A DNA stretch of 64,000 nt from Candidatus Nanohaloarchaea archaeon (GTDB lineage: Archaea > Nanohalarchaeota > Nanosalinia > Nanosalinales > Nanosalinaceae). The notes under the pieces were generated by a model. That model worked only from the letters and a program-made list of their open reading frames with translations, did no database searches and was not told where the DNA came from. This document shows positions 17,012 through 26,707 of this stretch, in pieces; within the stretch, counting starts at the first letter, position 1, and every line of letters starts with the position of its first letter. The stretch lies in the NCBI GenBank assembly GCA_014297435.1, contig JACOQA010000002.1:185961-249960 (forward strand). The letters are read 5' to 3'. The position numbers and the translations under genes were made by a program.

Positions 17012-17988
17012 GGAGAGTACCTGAGTAGGGCTGCTATGCCTCCAAAGTTTTCTATTCTTTCGCCAGCCTCGTGATCTGTATGTACTAGAACTGTTTCTCC
17101 GCCTTGCCTCTCGACCTGTTTTTTTAGCTCAGAGTTCTCTCTGTTCTGTTCAGGCGTTATTAGCAGTTTCTTAACAGCGCCCATTTCTGCCAGATTTTTC
17201 ACCGGTTCGCCGTAGCTTGCGTCTCCTTCTTTCTCCAGTTCCTCAAGAAAGCTTTCTACAGCTTTTGATTCCTCTGATATTCTAGATTCCTCGACTACTT
17301 TCTCGAGAGCTCCGCGTTTTATTGCTTCGTGAAGCCCAGTCTTTCCGGTAACCGAAGTATCTTGTAGGAAGGTTTTTTGCTGAAGATCTTCGCTCAGAAG
17401 GTTGTAAACTTTGTTCTTCTGCATTCCTGGACCGCATAGAATCAGGTTGTCTTTGTCTGTACGTTCAAGCACGTTCCTGACTTTCTCGTAGAAATCTTCT
17501 CCTGTTTTCTGGTCGGCATACATCTTGCCAGGAATGTTCTCCTCGACCTTGGAAAGATCTCTTATACCTGATTCTTCCACTATGAAGAAGTCTGCGGAAC
17601 CCTTCTCTACAAGACAGAAAAGAACAGAGTACGAACGTTTCTCTTCCCATTCTTCCAGTTTCTTCCAGTCCTCTTTGGTAAACTCGCGTTCGATTTCGAA
17701 TGTTGATCCGGCTTCAAGATTGAAGGTGTGGTAGCCGAGCTCTATATCGTCCGCACCTTTAGTTATCTCTCCCGTAACTCTCAAACGGTCGTTTTCGTAA
17801 GCAGTCTTCTCAACTTCTAATGTTAAGGTACAAGTCTTCTTTTCCCGTCCATCAAGCTTGGTTCTCTGTGTTAAAGACCTTACAAGGTCTCCTTTGCGTA
17901 TAAAGTCTTTCAGCCTCCAGAGATCGTCGTCATTCTCTATCTCTATCTCGGCGTATCCTGAGTTCCGATCTGTTTTGAGTAGCTTCAT
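17008..17988 (-). CDS. pelA: mRNA surveillance protein Pelota (Dom34)
   Basis: Archaeal Pelota, 326 aa, slightly short for the family but containing all three eRF1-like domains. The N-terminal Sm-like domain starts with the characteristic MKLLKTDRNSGYAEIEIENDDDLW; the middle domain has ILCGPGMQKNKVYNLL; the C-terminal domain has YGEPVKNLAEMGAVKKLLIT. With aABCE1 and aEF1alpha (not in this window) it rescues stalled ribosomes. It lacks the GGQ of release factors, as expected. Confidence 0.93.
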   Translation of the reverse strand: MKLLKTDRNSGYAEIEIENDDDLWRLKDFIRKGDLVRSLTQRTKLDGREKKTCTLTLEVEKTAYENDRLRVTGEITKGADDIELGYHTFNLEAGSTFEIEREFTKEDWKKLEEWEEKRSYSVLFCLVEKGSADFFIVEESGIRDLSKVEENIPGKMYADQKTGEDFYEKVRNVLERTDKDNLILCGPGMQKNKVYNLLSEDLQQKTFLQDTSVTGKTGLHEAIKRGALEKVVEESRISEESKAVESFLEELEKEGDASYGEPVKNLAEMGAVKKLLITPEQNRENSELKKQVERQGGETVLVHTDHEAGERIENFGGIAALLRYSP

Positions 17989-18042
17989 AGGGACGTAACT
18001 GCTACCTACAAATAAAAACCTCCAGTCGATACCATAATTATT

Positions 18043-19173
18043 ATGGAGGAGAAGTTTGGCGCCGTCCTCGCCGCAGGACTTGCAGTCTTCGGTCTAATGT
18101 TCGTACTAAACCAGGGAGGCTTAGACCTCAACCAGCAACAGGAGATGGACAGACAAGTATTTCTTGATAAGAACATAGGTCAAGTAGGCAAGTCCAATCC
18201 GGACCGAAGAACTATCGATTTCGGAAGTTTCACGGTAGGTGAAACAAGAGGAGACATCCAAGGTTATTACAATGAGAAAGCAAGTATAAGCGACTCTCTA
18301 TTTGGCGGAGAGAGCATAAAGTTTTCTTACAAGGCAGAACAACCATTAGAAGGCAACATAACCTTTGAGGTTCTCGGAAGAAGCGGTAAAGGTTCTGTAT
18401 GGGTAAAAGCAAACGGCAAAAAAGTATTTGAGGAGCCTTTAATCTCTACTTCAAGACCTCAAGTAAGCATACCTCAGGAAAGAATCAAACGTGGAGAAAA
18501 CGACTTTGAGATTGGTGTTAAGAGACCAGGTATTTTCTCAAGCTCTTCCTACACTCTTGAAGAAGTCGAACTAAGGGTTAACGATCGAAAGTTCCACGAT
18601 TTCGAAGAAACCTTTAATCTTTACGGATACGAGCTATCAGACTATATTGCAAGCCCTCTAAGCTTTTCTATATCGGACTCGATTAAGACTGCACCTCTAA
18701 GAATCTACGTGAATGGCGAGCAGATCTACTCGAAGCAGCAGGTAAGGGTTTCAGCTGAAGAGGTAAAGGTGACGCCGCAGAACTCAAATATTCATCCTGG
18801 AGCCAACTCTATCACTTTCGAAACAGATCAGCCCGCAAAATACTCTATCGGAAGCGCAGATCTAACAGTAAGATACTTAGGAAATGTAGCACAGCAAGAG
18901 ATAGTCGACTATTTTGAGGCAAACGAACAATTTGCTTCCCGTGAGGACACAACAGAGAAGATCAGCTTCGACTATCAAAATCTCTTACCTTCGCCAAGAC
19001 CTCTTAGAATCGAACTTAACGACTTTAACACAACTTTGACGCCAGACAACACAGTCAACAACATCACCCTGCCTGAAGATACAATCAATAGACACAATCA
19101 AATCAGGTTGAACAGTAACGGGACTTACAAAATCGATTCTTTAAAGGTCATATCCGAGAAGCAAGAGGAATAG
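18043..19173 (+). CDS. Single-pass membrane protein with beta-sandwich ectodomains, unknown
   Basis: 376 aa. One N-terminal membrane segment (about 4-22) is followed by an extracytoplasmic part that looks like two related beta-sandwich modules: the segments around HPGANSITFETDQPAKYSIGS and ERIKRGENDFEIGVKRPG share a 'gxNxfxixxxxP' strand pattern. There is one SD-less ATG with AAATAAAAACC about 30 nt upstream. The next gene begins 3 nt after its stop, so the two form an operon and their products may form a surface complex. No named family recognised. Confidence 0.65.
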   Translation: MEEKFGAVLAAGLAVFGLMFVLNQGGLDLNQQQEMDRQVFLDKNIGQVGKSNPDRRTIDFGSFTVGETRGDIQGYYNEKASISDSLFGGESIKFSYKAEQPLEGNITFEVLGRSGKGSVWVKANGKKVFEEPLISTSRPQVSIPQERIKRGENDFEIGVKRPGIFSSSSYTLEEVELRVNDRKFHDFEETFNLYGYELSDYIASPLSFSISDSIKTAPLRIYVNGEQIYSKQQVRVSAEEVKVTPQNSNIHPGANSITFETDQPAKYSIGSADLTVRYLGNVAQQEIVDYFEANEQFASREDTTEKISFDYQNLLPSPRPLRIELNDFNTTLTPDNTVNNITLPEDTINRHNQIRLNSNGTYKIDSLKVISEKQEE

Positions 19174-19176
19174 AAA

Positions 19177-21315
19177 ATGGGCGCGATAGACTTTATCAAG
19201 AATAGAATAGTTTATCTTGCCTGGTCTATCGCAGGTTCTGCCGTACCTTATGCATTTGACACCGAAATTATTGGTATAGCTGCCTCTAAAATTGATGCTT
19301 TGGAATCTCTGCCGGGGGTAGAGCCTATAAATACAGAAGAACTTGGTTTAAAACACTACCTCTACATAATTATGCCTATTTTGTTGGATAGGGAGGTTTT
19401 CAAGTTCTTTGGAATTGACCTCTTTGAGGGCACCTACATCAACAGCGGAACGCCTTCTCTAGATCCTATGTATGATAGAAGCTCTGGCGAGATAAACAGA
19501 AGAGGTCGTGGTAGATCATCGGGTGAAGACTCTGATCGCGGTCTGGTAGGTAAGTTTCTTTCAGGAATCTTCGGTTTCATCTTTAGCACTAAAGGTATGA
19601 TTTTAGTTATACCTTTGATGTTGGTCGGAGGGCTTCTTGCTACAGGTTACGGTGCTTATGCGGGAGTGGCTGCAGATCAGGCTCTTGCAGGTTCAGGTCC
19701 TACTGAAGTTATAGAGGACACAGCTTCGACATTTTCAGAGGCAAAACAGCGAGTAATGTGTCTTTTCCAGGGTCCAGAATGCCTCAGACAGTGGAGGCTG
19801 AACAACACTAAAAGGCCTGACGCTAACGATGTCGGTGAGAACTATGGGTTGAAGATAAAGGAGTTCCGGTTAGGCTCTGGCTCCCAGCTCGATATAGCGT
19901 TCAAGAACAAAAATTACAAGATGCCTCTATCATTCAGAATAAGAAATACCCGCCATGGTCTAAAAGGGATCAATGCTAGAGATGTAGAATACAAGATAGA
20001 GGTGGTTGATTACGAACACGATACACAGAACCCTTTCTGTGAAACTGAATGGGTTAAAATAAACGGTTACGATGTCGATGATGACGGAGATGACTATGAT
20101 CTCTATCCGGGAACCTCTGCCGCAACAGGTTATAAGACATTGAATTCATTATCTCTTGAAAACTGTCATATGCTTTCACCTGGAGCAGGACAACAGAAAA
20201 CAGTTAACCTCTATCTAAGATATGATTACTTCTCTCAGGCGACCTTGTACTTCGATGCGATGTCAAGGCAGTACAAGAATTCGGAGAACATCGAGATAAG
20301 CACAAAACCTTCGGAAACTGCCGATACACCTGTTGAAGCAATATTAAATGTTGACTCGCCGGCAGTGTTTAATGAAGAAACGCTTAATTCTCAGCCTTTG
20401 GCTGTGAGAGCCACTTTGACCACAGAAGAAAGCGATGTTGAATACCAGGTCAGAGATTACGAGGTAACTGACTCGGAGAAGACCTGCGTGCCAGGAGAAG
20501 GAAACTGTGAGACAACATCGGGAATAGATTCAAATTCCTGCGCCCTCACCAGGGAGGGAGGATCAAACAAGTATGAGCTAAAGAGTGAAGCTAAGAAACG
20601 CCTTATAGCCGGATCTGGTGGTGGTGCGGATGATGCCATACCTGGAGATTACTGGTTCTCGGAAGATCGTCCTCCGGAACTCTTTGGATGTCTCTTCAGC
20701 TTAGAAGATGTTCAAAGCATAAATCCTGCCGGTGAAACACTTACAATGGGAATAGAAGCTAATTATACGGTGAAGAAGACTGAGTCTATCGATTCTTTCA
20801 AAGTTCTCAACTCTCAGTGCCGGAAGATAAACTGCCCAATAATCCGACCTGTCGAAAATAATCTTGAAGGCGTGGTAACCTCCAGCATTGGTCAAGATCA
20901 GGAGTACTGGACGAAGAGAAGCGCTATGTGTGATGGTTTAGATGCGGGTGATGGATGCAAGGTTGTGGAGTCCTACCAGCCTAGCTACGATAATTTAGGG
21001 GCTAAACCTACCGTAGATCAAGGTGAGATAGCAGTAAGAGTTTCATCAGGTAACCCTGATTGGTTCTCCTGCGAAATAAAAAATGGCGAAGTCCAGCCAG
21101 AGTATGGAAATATCGCAGGTTTCGATGAGAACCGTCTAGAATCTGTGTTTAATGGAGATATGGTTTTCGATTGGACCCAAACGGGGTGGCAGATAACTCG
21201 TGGCAGAGCCATATGTCCGAAGAAGTCTGAAGGCTCCTCTTCAACATGTGACGAGGACGAGGTAAAGACCCAGAGCGGAGAATGTGTCCTCGTGCCAAGT
21301 AGAGGCGTATATTAA
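19177..21315 (+). CDS. Large Cys-containing membrane/surface protein, unknown
   Basis: 712 aa. Hydrophobic segments are near residues 8-30, 55-70 and 140-175 (KGMILVIPLMLVGGLLATGYGAYAG); between them is a polar Arg/Ser/Gly linker. The remaining 500 residues are probably outside the cell, beta-rich, and contain many cysteines (for example CLFQGPECLRQW, CVPGEGNCE, CRKINCPI, CDEDE), suggesting disulfides. It is translationally linked to the preceding gene. No known domain recognised. The pairing of a signal-anchored beta-sandwich protein with a Cys-rich membrane protein suggests a lineage-specific envelope assembly. Confidence 0.65.
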   Translation: MGAIDFIKNRIVYLAWSIAGSAVPYAFDTEIIGIAASKIDALESLPGVEPINTEELGLKHYLYIIMPILLDREVFKFFGIDLFEGTYINSGTPSLDPMYDRSSGEINRRGRGRSSGEDSDRGLVGKFLSGIFGFIFSTKGMILVIPLMLVGGLLATGYGAYAGVAADQALAGSGPTEVIEDTASTFSEAKQRVMCLFQGPECLRQWRLNNTKRPDANDVGENYGLKIKEFRLGSGSQLDIAFKNKNYKMPLSFRIRNTRHGLKGINARDVEYKIEVVDYEHDTQNPFCETEWVKINGYDVDDDGDDYDLYPGTSAATGYKTLNSLSLENCHMLSPGAGQQKTVNLYLRYDYFSQATLYFDAMSRQYKNSENIEISTKPSETADTPVEAILNVDSPAVFNEETLNSQPLAVRATLTTEESDVEYQVRDYEVTDSEKTCVPGEGNCETTSGIDSNSCALTREGGSNKYELKSEAKKRLIAGSGGGADDAIPGDYWFSEDRPPELFGCLFSLEDVQSINPAGETLTMGIEANYTVKKTESIDSFKVLNSQCRKINCPIIRPVENNLEGVVTSSIGQDQEYWTKRSAMCDGLDAGDGCKVVESYQPSYDNLGAKPTVDQGEIAVRVSSGNPDWFSCEIKNGEVQPEYGNIAGFDENRLESVFNGDMVFDWTQTGWQITRGRAICPKKSEGSSSTCDEDEVKTQSGECVLVPSRGVY

Positions 21316-22118
21316 GCTGTTGTCAGTGTGAGAATGTTCCTAGTGGCGATTGCAAAGCCGAGTAAAGCTATCAAGAAGAGATAGTACTTTCTCTCCTCTC
21401 CCTCTATATTCCTATCTATGTAAAGCACAGCAGGTATTATGATTAATCCTTTCATAACGAACATTCCTGCCGGACCTATTAGATCTATGAAAAATCTTCC
21501 GAGAACATGTTTCTCAACGGCAATATCAAGTCCTACGCCGACAGCAGTGATTGTCGCATCAAAGAAGTGAGCTGCAACAGGCAAAACGAAGCCGTATTTC
21601 AAAAGCTCCGGTTTGAAGCGTTCAAGTAAAATAAATCCGGTAAGCAACCAAGCGAGAGATATCCCGGCAGTCCACAGAAGAATACCTAAGTTGGCTATGG
21701 AGTAGAAAGTGAGAAGGAACCCCAAAGTCGCTATCCCGACAATTGAAAACGGTTTGAAATAGTCTATACCGGTTTTTCTCTGTAGCCCTAGCGAAATCAG
21801 AAGCACTGAGACTGTGAATCCGAACATCAGTATGTAGATGAAAGGTGTTTCAAGCAGAACAGTGTTTACTGCGTTAATATCTTTTAGAGATCTGAGGGCG
21901 CCGCCAAGAAATATATAAGGAGTTATGCCGATTATAAAGCCTCTGTCGATACTGATATCGAGCTTTTTGAGCAGAGGCAATCCAATGTATGCCGCGGCTA
22001 GGGCGAAAAGAGCTGAATATACTGCGGTGTTGAAGGGATTGTAGAAAACCGACTCGTTAGCCACAGGTCTCCAGAACTTGTCGATTAGAAAGCTTTTAAC
22101 CCCTCCAAGAGAACTCAT
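21312..22118 (-). CDS. DUF63 family polytopic membrane protein
   Basis: 268 aa with seven to eight membrane segments. DUF63 signatures include FNPFNTAVYSALFALAA near the N-terminus, the ITPYIFLGGALRSLKDINA segment and HFFDATITAVGVG. DUF63 is an archaea-specific membrane family of unknown function. Only five bases separate its ATG from the ATG of the divergent lipoprotein gene, so each promoter lies within the first codons of the other gene. Confidence 0.88.
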   Translation of the reverse strand: MSSLGGVKSFLIDKFWRPVANESVFYNPFNTAVYSALFALAAAYIGLPLLKKLDISIDRGFIIGITPYIFLGGALRSLKDINAVNTVLLETPFIYILMFGFTVSVLLISLGLQRKTGIDYFKPFSIVGIATLGFLLTFYSIANLGILLWTAGISLAWLLTGFILLERFKPELLKYGFVLPVAAHFFDATITAVGVGLDIAVEKHVLGRFFIDLIGPAGMFVMKGLIIIPAVLYIDRNIEGEERKYYLFLIALLGFAIATRNILTLTTA

Positions 22119-22149
22119 TAATTATGCAAAAGGAAAAAGCAGTTTTAAG
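22094..22149. promoter_or_regulatory. Symmetric bidirectional leaderless promoter inside coding sequence
   Basis: CTTTTAAC (TTTTAA 22094-22099) is centred 27 nt before the lipoprotein ATG at 22124. On the other strand CTTAAAACT (22141-22149) is centred 27 nt before the DUF63 ATG at 22118. Each TATA-like element is embedded in the N-terminal codons of the opposite gene. Confidence 0.5.
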
Positions 22150-23101
22150 TCTCTTGTTTCTCTCGGTAGTCGCTTCGGGTTGCATGAGTTCCGGTAACTC
22201 GACAGGCTCAGTAACGGTAAAGAGTCTTAACGTCGAGCCAACTCAGATCTTTGAGGGTCAAAGCGTCAGAGCACAGATGGAGATCGAGAACACGGGGAAT
22301 ATTGCTGGCGAGGTAGCTATTGGAGAGGATGGTAAGGAGATACTTAGAGGGCATTGCCCGGATATATTCTCTGTAGATTCTTCAGGTTTCTCAGTTACCT
22401 CAACGCGGGACAGCTATGATGGAGAGTCAGCAAAGTTGGAGCCCGGAGATCAGTTGAGAGTAAGATGGAAGCTTAACCAGAAAGCGGAGAGAGTTCCGCT
22501 CTACGGTCTTGATTGCGATTTGAAGTTCCCTGTTAAGTTTAATTACTCGGTTTCGGGTCTCAGACAGGTTCAGATAAAGAAGAATAAAGAAGTTGAGGGC
22601 TCGAACAAGCTTCAAACACAGAGCTCGCCCGGACCGATGAATATAGTTATGGGTACTCTGCCAAGTTCTACTGGTAAAACCTCGACATTTATTGCTGACA
22701 CTTCAGACGATTCTAGAGATCTCAGCATAGCGATCCAGCTCCGGAACCCTAATCCGGAGAGCGAGGAGTACAGGAAGGGAGTTGTGGATGTTAATGAGAA
22801 CAGTTTCCGCATTGAAGCTACTGAACCTCTCGAGCTTGATGAATCTATGTCATTAGATGGAGAGGATATGGTTTGGAACGCAAACGGTTATTCTGATCCG
22901 AAATGTGAGGTTCCTCAGACACGAAGAGGTCTTAGACTCGATCAGGGCAAGTCCGTAACTATCAGATGTAACATTCCTTTACCTGAGAAAAACGAGCTTC
23001 AATCGCCTTCTGCTATATCTGAGATATCGGCTCATGTAAACTATACATATGAGAAAGATGCCGGCACGAGAAATATAAAGGTGGAGAGTCGTGGACAGTA
23101 A
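22124..23101 (+). CDS. Lipoprotein with CARDB-like domains (first of three)
   Basis: 325 aa. A lipoprotein signal peptide ends in LSVVASGC, so Cys20 would be lipidated. The ectodomain shows CARDB/NEW3-like beta-sandwich strands (SVTVKSLNVEPTQIFEGQSVRAQMEIENTG near 28-58) and a second module after about residue 170. It ends overlapping the GTG start of the next lipoprotein. Function unknown; such domains bind sugars, proteins or other cell-surface chains. Confidence 0.75.
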   Translation: MQKEKAVLSLLFLSVVASGCMSSGNSTGSVTVKSLNVEPTQIFEGQSVRAQMEIENTGNIAGEVAIGEDGKEILRGHCPDIFSVDSSGFSVTSTRDSYDGESAKLEPGDQLRVRWKLNQKAERVPLYGLDCDLKFPVKFNYSVSGLRQVQIKKNKEVEGSNKLQTQSSPGPMNIVMGTLPSSTGKTSTFIADTSDDSRDLSIAIQLRNPNPESEEYRKGVVDVNENSFRIEATEPLELDESMSLDGEDMVWNANGYSDPKCEVPQTRRGLRLDQGKSVTIRCNIPLPEKNELQSPSAISEISAHVNYTYEKDAGTRNIKVESRGQ

Positions 23102-23864
23102 AATAACTATTTTTCTGGCTCTTGTGGTTGTAGCTTCTGGCTGCGCACAGCAAGAGTCAGAAAATTCGCCTGAAAAAGGGCTTGAAGTCAAGGATTTTTC
23201 GATATCCGAGAAAAGCCTTGTTCCGTCACAGCAAGCATATATAACTCTAGTTTTGAAGAACCATCACACGCAACAGATTAACCTTCGGGATATCTCTCTT
23301 TACAACACGGGTTTGCTCAAAGCCGATAAACAGGGGTGTAGACCTGAAAATATAGAGGTAGCTACAGCAGATGTGGCGCCTGAAATGGAGTGTACATGGA
23401 AGGTCGAAGCGCCCGAAGATATTGGAGCCTTCAACTCAAAATCTGTATCTCTTAAGCTCAACATTGAGTATGATTCGCAGCTAGAGCCGACAGAACCGTT
23501 TAAGATAGATTTCAAGAGTCCTGAAGACATAACTGAAACTTCTAATTTAGAGAAAACCTATACTAATAGTGAGATCAAGTTAGATATTTCGACCGAAAAT
23601 CCTGCACCTTCTCAGGGAAGGTTGATAGATTTAACTATTTCTAGCGCGGGAAAGGGCAGGGTTGCATCTGACTTTTCTATGGACTATAGTCCTTCCGGGG
23701 TCTTCGAGGATTGTGATCAACAAAAAGAGATCGTGGTAGGATCCTCTGTAGAGTTTAGCTGCCAGATAAGCTCTGATCAAACGGTTGAACGGAATCTAAT
23801 GATCTCCACATCTTATAAATACGTCAAAGCACCAACGCTTGATGTCGAGGTCGTTAAAAGATGA
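23091..23864 (+). CDS. Lipoprotein with CARDB-like domains (second of three)
   Basis: 257 aa, GTG start. The lipobox VVVASGC places the lipidated Cys at about residue 18. The same domain style follows (LEVKDFSISEKSLVPSQQAYITLVLKN). It overlaps the gene before by 11 nt and the gene after by 4 nt, so the three are translationally coupled. It is clearly a diverged relative of its two neighbours: the signal peptides are nearly interchangeable while the ectodomains differ. Confidence 0.75.
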   Translation: MDSKITIFLALVVVASGCAQQESENSPEKGLEVKDFSISEKSLVPSQQAYITLVLKNHHTQQINLRDISLYNTGLLKADKQGCRPENIEVATADVAPEMECTWKVEAPEDIGAFNSKSVSLKLNIEYDSQLEPTEPFKIDFKSPEDITETSNLEKTYTNSEIKLDISTENPAPSQGRLIDLTISSAGKGRVASDFSMDYSPSGVFEDCDQQKEIVVGSSVEFSCQISSDQTVERNLMISTSYKYVKAPTLDVEVVKR

Positions 23865-24772
23865 TAGAAAAAAGAGCTATTGTTTTTATTGCGCTTGTTG
23901 TTGTTGCCTCTGGATGCGCATCAACTACAACCCCTGAAAATTCTTCAACTGCGGACAGTGTTTCAGTAATGAACTTCACTGCCTATCCTTCTTCTCCCTA
24001 TAGCGGAGAGCAGGTGCGCTTAAGACTTACGCTAAAGAATACCGGTGATGCTACGGCTGAAGATGTTACCGCACAGCTATTTAACGTTCCGTTTTCAGGC
24101 TCAGGTAATGTTTGGGACTATGTAGGAGATCAATCGGCTGATAAAAGCTTCGGAACGCTTGAGCCAAGGGATGACGAGAACAATCTTCCTGCAAGACCTT
24201 CGACAAAGGTCTGGAACATTAAAGCACCAACTTTGGAGAACGGCGTGACAATCCCTTACAACTTCAAGTCGAGGATTTACTACAAATACAGCACTCAGGG
24301 AACTTCGAGAATTACCTTGATGAGTAGAGAGCGTTTCCAGAATGAAAGAACAAGAAGCAGACCGACGCTTGACACAACCTCGGGTCCTATTCAGATGAGC
24401 ATAAGGACTAAGTCGCCAATTACATATACGGGAGATTCGCCGACAAACTCTCAGATGTGTATCCAAGTCAAGAACGAAGGGAGCGGAACACCTTTCGTGT
24501 CGGACGATTATGATGTAAGCGACTCGGAGGAAAACACTGTTGAGATAACAGTTCCTGACCAAGGATCGATTGATTTCTCGGCAAATCAGGGAGATGGCAA
24601 CTCCGCAGAACTAGATCTCGTTGGAGGAAGAGGTTTCTCTTGCTTTACAATCGAAGCTACAGGCGGTATCGGTCCACAGCAGGAGATACCTGTAATAGTG
24701 GAAGCTGACTACGGATACCTTAAAGAGGATACACAAACTGTAAGGGTGAGGGGAAGCCGCCTATCTAACTAA
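23861..24772 (+). CDS. Lipoprotein with CARDB-like domains (third of three)
   Basis: 303 aa. The lipobox VVVASGC gives a lipidated Cys at residue 19. A CARDB-like module opens with VSVMNFTAYPSSPYSGEQVRLRLTLKNTGDA, and a second module starts near residue 175 (PIQMSIRTKSPI) with a Cys pair (MCIQVKN...SCFTIEA). It overlaps the previous gene by ATGA. The operon ends here, followed by a 213-nt gap in which I see only AT-rich sequence and no gene. Confidence 0.75.
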   Translation: MIEKRAIVFIALVVVASGCASTTTPENSSTADSVSVMNFTAYPSSPYSGEQVRLRLTLKNTGDATAEDVTAQLFNVPFSGSGNVWDYVGDQSADKSFGTLEPRDDENNLPARPSTKVWNIKAPTLENGVTIPYNFKSRIYYKYSTQGTSRITLMSRERFQNERTRSRPTLDTTSGPIQMSIRTKSPITYTGDSPTNSQMCIQVKNEGSGTPFVSDDYDVSDSEENTVEITVPDQGSIDFSANQGDGNSAELDLVGGRGFSCFTIEATGGIGPQQEIPVIVEADYGYLKEDTQTVRVRGSRLSN

Positions 24773-24985
24773 CCTTTCTACTTTTCCTCTTTTCCATTTA
24801 ATATCCGCATCTAACAGTATTCTGAGTACTTTTTGGTTCTTCTATAAATTTAAAGAGGTAAATATTGAAATCTGAAGCTGTTCGTTTACCAGCCTCTCAA
24901 TCAATTGGGGTTACCAGATAATATGTAGTCTACTGAGATGTATGAAAGAAGGAATTGAGGAAAAAAGAGGATAGATAAGAAATAC

Positions 24986-26707
24986 TTAGATGAGGTAGAG
25001 GGCTGAGAGAACTATTCCCAGTCCTGCAACGATCGAGGCGATTACTTTGCTACCTGTGTTGCCATCTACCTCGCTGATGAAGCTGGAGATGCTCTGTGTG
25101 AACGAGCCAGAGACCTGGTTCTGGTCTGACTCAATAGCTTCCTCTATGTCTTCTCCAACTACAAGTCTTACTGTCTTCGACTTCTGAATTTCTTTGCCTG
25201 TTGCGGTTGCTGTGATCACAACCTCTCCTTCCTTCTTGAAAGGAATTCCTGCGTAGAGGTAGACGTTCTCTGACTGTCCTCCCTCAATTGTAACGTTGTC
25301 GGTTCCTAAGTCTACCCATTCAGGTCCGTCGGTCTTCAAGGCGTAAGTGTTCTGCTGTGTTCCTGTGTTGTTTAGCTGAATTTCGTAGACTGTCGAACGG
25401 TTCTCTCCAGCTGATACTACTTCAGGAAGCACGTCCATCTCTAGATCATAGCAGTTCTCGACTACTACGTTGGTTTGTGCGGATGATGTCGGCTCTCCGA
25501 ATGTTTCAGCTGTTGTCTGAACTGTTACAGGGTAACTGTCTGGCTGTCTGTTTCCTAGATTGACTGTTACGTTGGTTGATTCTCCTTCTTCAAGCTGGAC
25601 GTTCGAAGTTGAAAGGTTGCCGTCCGAGGTTGAAAGGCTGAATGTTTCTGCTGCAGCTCCCGTGTTTTGAACTCTTACTTCTGCGGAAGCTCTCTCGTCC
25701 TCACAGTATCGAGGATTTGAGTTAGTGTAGCCGATTGATGCTTCCATGCCGTTCTGTACGTTTAGTCCGACATTTGTTGAACTTGTTGATTCTCCTTCTG
25801 CAGCGATCTGGATCTGCTGTCCTCCAAGTTCTTCCGGTCTTACATTTAATGTGGTTGTCTCTGTTTCTCCGGATGCGACTTCTAGCTCTTCTTCTGCTAG
25901 TTCTCCTGCCGAACTTGTAACCCGGAAGACGTCAGACTTGGTTCCAAGATTTTCGATTGATACTTCGAACTCTGCCTGGTTGAATGCTGCTACGTCCTGT
26001 GTCTGCGGCTGGACGTTCATCTCGGAATCGAAGCAGGTTTCTGCTGTGAAGCTGATTCTGTCGATCTCCTGTGCGTAACTTGTTATTGATGCGGTGACTA
26101 GGTTGAAGTTTCTCTCAATTTCTGAGTTCGAAGAGATTCTGAGTTCAACTGTCTTTGTCTCTCCGTCCTCAAGGCTTACTCTCTCTGTTGAGAGCTGTCC
26201 GTAATCTGTCTCGAGGCTGAACTCTTCCTGCTGAATTCCGTCGTTCGTTACCTCGATCTTGTATGTTGCTGCCTGTCCTAGGCAAGCTGTCTGAGAACTT
26301 TCAGCTACTTCAACGGAAACGTCGTGGTCTTTGATTACGTTGACTTCTCCGTTTGTTGTGAATGTTGTGCCTGAGGCTTGAGAAGTTGCGTAGAGTTCGA
26401 ACGAGTATGTTCCTTCGTCCTTGTCGACTGCTGGATTGTACCAGACATTTACTGTTCTGGATTCTCCTGAGTCAAGAGTTACTTCGGTTGGTGCGATCGA
26501 TATCTCGGATGGTTCTGAAGAACTGAACTTGAAACTGTCTTTTACTGGTCCGAGGTTCTCGACTTCCATCTCGTAGGAAGTGAAGGAGTCGATCCTCGAA
26601 CTTGATTCATCTGGGAATAGTGTTAGGTCTGCGGGTCCTGCCGCGACCGCTGTTGTCATTATTGTTATTAGAAGTGTTAGTATGGTTAGACGTTTAGAGA
26701 GATTCAT
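24986..26707 (-). CDS. Secreted Ig-like (NEW3/CARDB) repeat surface protein with C-terminal anchor
   Basis: About 573 aa. The signal peptide is MNLSKRLTILTLLITIMTTAVAAG. At least five tandem beta-sandwich repeats follow, each with the same strand-turn motif: LDSGESRTVNVW, LEDGETKTVELR, VASGETETTTLN, LEEGESTNVTVN and IEGGQSENVYLY. A C-terminal membrane helix (SKVIASIVAGLGIVLSALYLI) anchors it. Several N-X-S/T sequons make it a likely AglB substrate. The ORF track starts at TTG 26737; ATG 26707 is the natural start, with CAGGTGAC upstream and TATAAAAG about 45 nt before it. Confidence 0.8.
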   Translation of the reverse strand: MNLSKRLTILTLLITIMTTAVAAGPADLTLFPDESSSRIDSFTSYEMEVENLGPVKDSFKFSSSEPSEISIAPTEVTLDSGESRTVNVWYNPAVDKDEGTYSFELYATSQASGTTFTTNGEVNVIKDHDVSVEVAESSQTACLGQAATYKIEVTNDGIQQEEFSLETDYGQLSTERVSLEDGETKTVELRISSNSEIERNFNLVTASITSYAQEIDRISFTAETCFDSEMNVQPQTQDVAAFNQAEFEVSIENLGTKSDVFRVTSSAGELAEEELEVASGETETTTLNVRPEELGGQQIQIAAEGESTSSTNVGLNVQNGMEASIGYTNSNPRYCEDERASAEVRVQNTGAAAETFSLSTSDGNLSTSNVQLEEGESTNVTVNLGNRQPDSYPVTVQTTAETFGEPTSSAQTNVVVENCYDLEMDVLPEVVSAGENRSTVYEIQLNNTGTQQNTYALKTDGPEWVDLGTDNVTIEGGQSENVYLYAGIPFKKEGEVVITATATGKEIQKSKTVRLVVGEDIEEAIESDQNQVSGSFTQSISSFISEVDGNTGSKVIASIVAGLGIVLSALYLI

